Shown here: positions 5,243 to 8,791 of the stretch, one piece after another
Position numbering within the stretch: the stretch's first letter is position 1
Layout of the letters: each line of letters opens with the position of its first letter
Source: Chloroflexota bacterium
GTDB lineage: Bacteria > Chloroflexota > Dormibacteria > Dormibacterales > Dormibacteraceae
Direction: 5' to 3'
Assembly (NCBI GenBank): GCA_005880175.1
Contig: VBJR01000035.1
Location: 1 to 8,791 of the forward strand
Length of the DNA stretch: 8,791 bases
Position numbers and translations under genes: made by a program
Notes under the pieces: model-generated
Seen by the model: the letters and a program-made list of their open reading frames with translations, nothing else
Database searches by the model: none
What the model was told of the DNA's origin: nothing

Positions 5243-7350
5243 CTGATCGACGCCGGCGAGAGCGGCGCCGGGCGTGACAGCTGCGCTGGCCACCAGTTCC
5301 AGCGGCCGAGCAGCATCGCGATGGAGGGCACGAGGAGGGTGCGGACGAAGAACGTGTCCAGCACCACGCTGAAGGCGATGCTGAAGCCGAGCTCCTGGGT
5401 CTGGCTGCTGCCGCCGGCGAGGCCCAGCACCACGAACGCGCCGGCCAGGATGACCCCGGCCGCGGTGACCGTCGTGCCGGTGACGCCGATGGCTCGGGTG
5501 AGCGCCTCGGCCAGGGTCGCGGCGTCGTGGGCCTCCTCCTGGATCCGGCTCATGACGAGCACGTTGTAGTCCTCGCCCAGGGCCATCGAGAACACGAACA
5601 TGAGGAGCGGCAGGATGAACACGACCCCCTCCGCGCCGCCGAGGTGGACGAACACGACCATGGCGAAGCCGAGCGAGGACAGGTAGGACAGCCCCACGGT
5701 CAGCGCCAGGTACCAGGGGGCGACGAGGCTGCGCAGCATCAGGCCGAGCAGGACGAGGATGAGCACGAGGATGGCCGGGACCACCAGCGCCAGCGAGGCG
5801 TTGGAGGACGTGAGGACGTCGTTCAGCGAGGCGTCCGGCCCGGCGACGCCGTAGGCCCGGGCTTCCGTCGCGCGGGCGACGGCGGCCAGGGCGGCCGTGG
5901 CCTTCGGCACCGCGTTGGCGGCCGGCGTGCTGCCGACCGGGCCGGCGCGCAGCACTGCATCGTAGAGAACGGTCCGGCCGTCGGCGCTGACCACCGGTCC
6001 GGTGACGCTGCGGAACACGGGGGCGCTCGCGAGCTGCGCCCGCACCTGGTCGAGCTGGGCCGGATTCGTGACGGGGGCGCCGTACCGGAGCAGCAGCTGA
6101 TCGGTGGGGGTGGGCGGCGGGAAGTGGGCGGCCAGCACTGCCGTGCCGGCGGCGGAGTCGCTGCCGTCCGGCGCCGGGTTGCCGAGCTCGCTCGTCGTGC
6201 GGAAGCCGATCAAGCCAGCCGCGAGGACGCCGAACAGGACGACGCCGGCCGCCAGCATCACGACGGGGCGGCGCACGACGTGCTCGGCGACCCGGCCCCA
6301 CAGCACCGCCCGCCGCGCGCCCCACAGCGGCCGCGACGGCCAGAACACCGCCCGCCCGAAGATGGCGAGCAGGGCCGGCATCAGGGTGAGCGCGGCGGCC
6401 AGCATGACGGCGATGCCGATCGCCAGCGAGGGGCCGATGCCCTGGAAGATGCCGGACGGCGCCAGCAGCATGGTGAGCAGGGCCGCGGCAACGATCAGGC
6501 CGGAGAAGGTGAGCGCCCGGCCTACCCGGGCGACCGCCGTCACGAGCGCTTCGCGCGTCTCGCCGCCGCGAGCCAGCTCCTCGCGGAACCGGAAGCACAG
6601 GAACAGGCCGTAGTCGGTGCCGGCGCCGAGCAGCAGCACGATGAGCAGCGGCTGGGTCGATGGCGGGACGGGGATGCCGGCCCGGCCCATGATCTCAGCG
6701 ACGAGCGGACCCGAGATCACCACCGCCAGCGCGGCCGGGATGAGCGTGACCAGGGGGGCGAGCGCGGCGCGGTAGACGATGAACAGCACCACGGTCACGA
6801 ACAGGAGGGTGAAACGGGTGATGCCGCCCGACTCCGTGGCCCGACCGTCCACCTCCACGGCCAGCGGCCCGGCCAGGTGGAGGTCCAGGCCAGCGGGCGC
6901 GCCGGCGGGCGCCATGGCGGCCCGGATGCGGTGGACGACGTCGTCGGCAGCGCTGTTGTTGGACGATACGGACCCGGGCACGGTCACGACAGCCCGGGCG
7001 GCGCGGCCGTCCGGCGATGTCCCGCCATCCTTCACCGAGGCCACCCCGGGCAGCTGCCGTACGGCCTGCTCCACCTGGATCATGGCGTCGGCGTCGGCGT
7101 CGGTGAGCGGCCCGGCCGCCCGGGAGGCGACGATAGTCGCCGTCTGATTCGGGTCGGCGATTTGGAACGGCGCCGCGAGCTGGCTCGCCCGCACGCTCGG
7201 ACTGGACGAGGAGTTGAACGAGCCGTTGTTGGCGTGGGTGACCGCCGTCAGGCTGGGGAGCAGCCGGACCCCGGCGACCACGCCAACCAGCCACACGGCG
7301 ACGATCAGCCAGCGGAACCGGATGTCGAAACTGGCGATGGCGGCGAACAT
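5239..7350 (-). CDS. MMPL/RND-family transporter
   Basis: A 703-aa inner-membrane exporter of the MMPL branch of the RND superfamily; relatives move lipids, lipid-linked metabolites or drugs using the proton gradient. The architecture is classic and duplicated. TM1 is at about 13-31, followed by a large extracytoplasmic loop (about 35-175), a five-helix block (about 178-333), then a repeat with TM at about 362-382, a second loop (about 385-517) and a final block (about 518-683). The two signature motifs are present: GAGTDYGLFLCFRFREE (242-258) with Asp246-Tyr247, and ALGEDYNVLVMSRIQEE (590-606) with Asp594-Tyr595. The length matches actinobacterial MMPL proteins of around 700 aa. The start follows an AAGGAG SD by 5 nt. 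The gene lies 10 nt after tetR and overlaps the b561-like gene, so it is almost certainly the main target of the repressor. The substrate cannot be told from sequence. Confidence 0.95.
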   Translation of the reverse strand: MFAAIASFDIRFRWLIVAVWLVGVVAGVRLLPSLTAVTHANNGSFNSSSSPSVRASQLAAPFQIADPNQTATIVASRAAGPLTDADADAMIQVEQAVRQLPGVASVKDGGTSPDGRAARAVVTVPGSVSSNNSAADDVVHRIRAAMAPAGAPAGLDLHLAGPLAVEVDGRATESGGITRFTLLFVTVVLFIVYRAALAPLVTLIPAALAVVISGPLVAEIMGRAGIPVPPSTQPLLIVLLLGAGTDYGLFLCFRFREELARGGETREALVTAVARVGRALTFSGLIVAAALLTMLLAPSGIFQGIGPSLAIGIAVMLAAALTLMPALLAIFGRAVFWPSRPLWGARRAVLWGRVAEHVVRRPVVMLAAGVVLFGVLAAGLIGFRTTSELGNPAPDGSDSAAGTAVLAAHFPPPTPTDQLLLRYGAPVTNPAQLDQVRAQLASAPVFRSVTGPVVSADGRTVLYDAVLRAGPVGSTPAANAVPKATAALAAVARATEARAYGVAGPDASLNDVLTSSNASLALVVPAILVLILVLLGLMLRSLVAPWYLALTVGLSYLSSLGFAMVVFVHLGGAEGVVFILPLLMFVFSMALGEDYNVLVMSRIQEEAHDAATLAEALTRAIGVTGTTVTAAGVILAGAFVVLGLAGGSSQTQELGFSIAFSVVLDTFFVRTLLVPSIAMLLGRWNWWPAQLSRPAPLSPASIR

Positions 7351-7355
7351 GGCGA

Positions 7356-7361
7356 CTCCTT
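7356..7361 (-). promoter_or_regulatory. Shine-Dalgarno of the MMPL gene
   Basis: AAGGAG (leftward) lies 5 nt before the ATG at 7350 and touches the tetR stop codon (7361-7363). It is the best ribosome binding site in the window and fixes the MMPL start. Confidence 0.85.
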
Positions 7362-7936
7362 CAGTACGGCGTGTAGAACTGGCTGACGATCCGCTCGACG
7401 GTCGCGTCGTCCGGCGCCTGTCCGTGCTCCAGCCGCCAGTGCTGCACGAGGGTGATGGGCAGCATCGAGAGCAGCTCCACGTCGCTGGTGGCGGGCAGCT
7501 CGCCGCGGGCCAGGGCGCGCTCGACGATCTCGCGCACGCAGTCGGTCAGGGCGGCCGCGAGGCCCTGGCGCCAGGCCTTGCGCAGCTCGGGGTGGCTCCC
7601 GACCTCGCCCATGACCGCAGCCATCGCCTGCGACGCCGTGCCGAACGTCCGCAGCAGGGCCCGGAGGAACGTGCGCATGTCGCCGGGCAGGCTCCCGGTG
7701 TCGGGCACGTCGGGCACGACGCCGGAGCGGTGCTGGATCGCCTCCGCCACGAGGGCCACCTTGTTCGGCCAGCGCAGGTACAGGCTGGCCTTACCCACCC
7801 CGGCGCGCGCCGCGACGTGGTCCATCGTCAGCCGCGCGAAGCCGGCCTCGGCCAGCAGCTCGACGGCCGCGGTCAGCACCGCCTCGTCCACGCCGGGGTC
7901 CCGCGGACGCCCGCGGCGGGGCGCGCGCTCAACCAC
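7361..7936 (-). CDS. TetR/AcrR-family transcriptional repressor
   Basis: A 191-aa regulator. The N-terminal DNA-binding domain is complete: a basic arm VERAPRRGRPRDPG (2-15), helix 1 at about 17-32 (DEAVLTAAVELLAEAG), and the helix-turn-helix LTMDHVAARAGVGKASLYLR (36-55), whose LYLRW.NK ending is diagnostic for the family. The C-terminal helices (about 85-190) form the ligand-binding and dimer domain, of the type common in actinobacterial AcrR-like repressors of efflux pumps. The start is a GTG with no SD. A GATAGT -10-like hexamer at 7950-7945 ends 8 nt upstream, so translation may be leaderless. A strong inverted repeat lies immediately upstream and overlaps any promoter, so it very probably represses its own operon, including the MMPL gene. 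The inducer is unknown. Confidence 0.95.
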   Translation of the reverse strand: MVERAPRRGRPRDPGVDEAVLTAAVELLAEAGFARLTMDHVAARAGVGKASLYLRWPNKVALVAEAIQHRSGVVPDVPDTGSLPGDMRTFLRALLRTFGTASQAMAAVMGEVGSHPELRKAWRQGLAAALTDCVREIVERALARGELPATSDVELLSMLPITLVQHWRLEHGQAPDDATVERIVSQFYTPY

Positions 7937-7947
7937 GCGGTGGCACT

Positions 7948-7984
7948 ATCTGAACGACGATGTTCAGGAACACGTCGTTCAGAT
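7948..7984. promoter_or_regulatory. Probable TetR operator: 12-bp perfect inverted repeat, 13-bp spacer
   Basis: ATCTGAACGACG at 7948-7959 is repeated as its exact reverse complement CGTCGTTCAGAT at 7973-7984. The 13-nt spacer contains TGTTCAGGAACA, itself nearly palindromic, so four GAAC/GTTC half-sites occur in 28 bp (7953, 7962, 7968 and 7977). A further GTTCAGGAA copy lies at 8000-8008. The site is 11 bp upstream of the tetR start codon and covers candidate -10 hexamers for the leftward operon (TAATCT at 7986-7981, GATAGT at 7950-7945). This is the expected position for autorepression; binding itself is inference. Confidence 0.82.
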
Positions 7985-8304
7985 TAACTGATCGACCGCG
8001 TTCAGGAATAGGTGCCCGTATCTCGGCCATAGCCGGAGGCGAGCTCGCATTCGTCGAGACCCTCGTGCAGCTCGCTGGCTGGAGAAGGGCCGGCTACCGC
8101 CGGACGCTCTATCCCACCTGAACGTCGGGTGAGGGCTGCGGCTGGCGGACGACTACCAGGCCCGGCCGGGTCGCGTCCACTCCCGCCCGCCGCGGTCGCG
8201 GAGCCGATCGCCGCGCTGCAGCTGGCCGAACTCCTCGCGGCCAAGTGGGCGCTGCGTCCTTGTGTCGTCCACAAGGTCAAGCGTATGCGACAAAATACGA
8301 ACAG
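7985..8304. other. Intergenic stretch between the tetR operator and the right-hand gene
   Basis: No recognised gene lies here. It contains one extra GTTCAGGAA half-site (8000-8008) and a 7-bp dyad at 8258-8276. A short plus-strand frame from the ATG at 7960 to the TGA at 8119-8121 has 53 codons; its end reads GGELAFVETLVQLAGWRRAG and looks somewhat protein-like, but its start lies inside the operator and it has no SD. The leftward frames across the stretch show no domain. Confidence 0.5.
8258..8276. promoter_or_regulatory. 7-bp inverted repeat upstream of the 143-aa gene
   Basis: CCTTGTG (8258-8264) and CACAAGG (8270-8276) are perfect inverted arms around TCGTC. A -35-like TTGTGT (8260-8265) overlaps the left arm, and a weak -10-like TATGCG (8284-8289) follows after 18 nt. 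The dyad could be an operator or a small hairpin; no T-run follows, so it is not an intrinsic terminator. Confidence 0.4.
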
Positions 8305-8736
8305 ATGTACGCACAACCTGTGGAGAACCCGCGCCGGTCCCAGGCCGCCGACGCGACCGTGCCTCAGCCCAGCCGCCGGGCGCAGCTGTGGCACCGGGCC
8401 CGCGAGCTCGGCGAGGCCATCACCGAGGGCGGCGACGCTGCCCGGATCGTGGAGCGGGCGCGCGAGCTGGTCTCCGTCCTGCGGGAGTTGGAGGAGTGGG
8501 AGCACGACCCGGGCTCGCTCCGGCCGATCCCGCACGTGGCGCTGAACGACCACCAGGTCGGGCTGATCTACTCCCTGGTGCTGCTGGCGCTCGTGCAGAA
8601 GACCGAGAGCACCGTGGAGAGGCCGTGCGAGCCGCGGTACAGCGACGTGCGGGACCGGTGGCTGGGGGCCACGGCCGAGGAGCTGGAGGAGGTGCGGGCG
8701 CGGCTGGCGGAGGTGTGGGGTTGCAGGCTGGTGTAG
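8305..8736 (+). CDS. Hypothetical 143-aa helical protein
   Basis: An unrecognised protein. From the ATG at 8305 it begins MYAQPVENPRRSQAADATVP and then becomes charged and helical: AQLWHRARELGEAITEGGDA (26-45) and ARIVERARELVSVLRELEEW (46-65). A hydrophobic helix follows, HQVGLIYSLVLLALVQKTES (83-102), then the C-terminal YSDVRDRWLGATAEELEEVR (112-131). The hydrophobic helix is rather short and flanked by polar residues, so I expect a soluble helical bundle rather than a membrane protein, but a single membrane pass is not excluded. Heptad-like Leu/Val spacing at 46-65 and 126-136 suggests coiled-coil packing. Starts at the GTG at 8245 or the GTG at 8320 are alternatives; I favour 8305 because it follows a less GC-rich, promoter-like segment, but no SD decides it. 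It is transcribed away from the tetR operon. No function is proposed. Confidence 0.6.
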   Translation: MYAQPVENPRRSQAADATVPQPSRRAQLWHRARELGEAITEGGDAARIVERARELVSVLRELEEWEHDPGSLRPIPHVALNDHQVGLIYSLVLLALVQKTESTVERPCEPRYSDVRDRWLGATAEELEEVRARLAEVWGCRLV

Positions 8737-8791
8737 GTGGACGGTAGCGGGTCGCCGCCCGGCTGCCACGCCATAGGCGGAGCGGTTTGCT

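Noticed and set aside
5243..6598. N-terminal extension of the b561-like frame to about 679 codons
   Set aside because: The extension lies over the MMPL gene in another frame and is Arg/Pro/Gly-rich. The membrane domains begin only after the ATG at 5242, which overlaps the MMPL stop.
5527..7386. A 619-codon rightward open frame opposite the MMPL gene
   Set aside because: It is a shadow of the transporter coding strand; composition is dominated by Gly, Arg, His, Asp and Gln with no recognisable motif.
8737..8791. A GTG at 8737 opening a frame to the right edge
   Set aside because: Only 18 codons are visible, with no SD and no recognisable sequence; it cannot be supported.

Overview
The window is very GC-rich, with G or C in most third codon positions, several GTG starts, and TetR, MMPL and b561-type membrane protein families common in high-GC bacteria. 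I infer an actinomycete-like soil or environmental bacterium (Actinomycetota most likely; a GC-rich Chloroflexota/Dormibacterota-type lineage is possible). No rRNA, tRNA, CRISPR array, insertion sequence or phage gene is visible.

Left part (1-3577): an amidoligase/transglutaminase locus. A partial transglutaminase-family gene runs leftward off the window edge. Divergent from it is a tight rightward operon of a circularly permuted ATP-grasp protein, an alpha-E (DUF403-type) protein and a transglutaminase-like cysteine protease with an intact Cys-His-Asp triad. This is a known recurrent gene neighbourhood, predicted to make and handle a peptide or peptide-like amide linkage whose substrate is unknown. 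The most notable oddity is that the ATP-grasp gene is broken near its 3' end. The family's conserved C-terminal motif (QGGGSRDTWV) is present in the DNA but in another reading frame, and about 15 preceding codons seem to be missing.

Middle (3578-4558): a gene-poor stretch with small rightward ORFs. The 80-aa one at 4092 looks like a small beta-barrel protein; the others are uncertain. Several have a TAnnnT-type -10 hexamer only 6-8 nt before the start codon, which suggests leaderless transcripts.

Right part (4343-7936, leftward): a compact operon of a TetR-family repressor, an MMPL/RND-type transporter and a multi-pass membrane protein resembling cytochrome b561/DUF4405, perhaps followed by a 71-codon ORF. 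The genes are separated by 10 nt, overlap by ATGA, or abut (TAGATG). Just upstream of tetR is a perfect 12-bp inverted repeat with a 13-bp spacer, embedded in an array of CTGAAC/GTTCAG half-sites. It is the obvious operator for autoregulation and for control of the transporter.

Far right (7985-8791): an intergenic stretch, then an unrecognised 143-aa rightward protein preceded by a 19-bp dyad. I find no clear-cut new system. The points most worth checking are the ATP-grasp frame break, the four-half-site operator and the MMPL/b-type membrane protein coupling.
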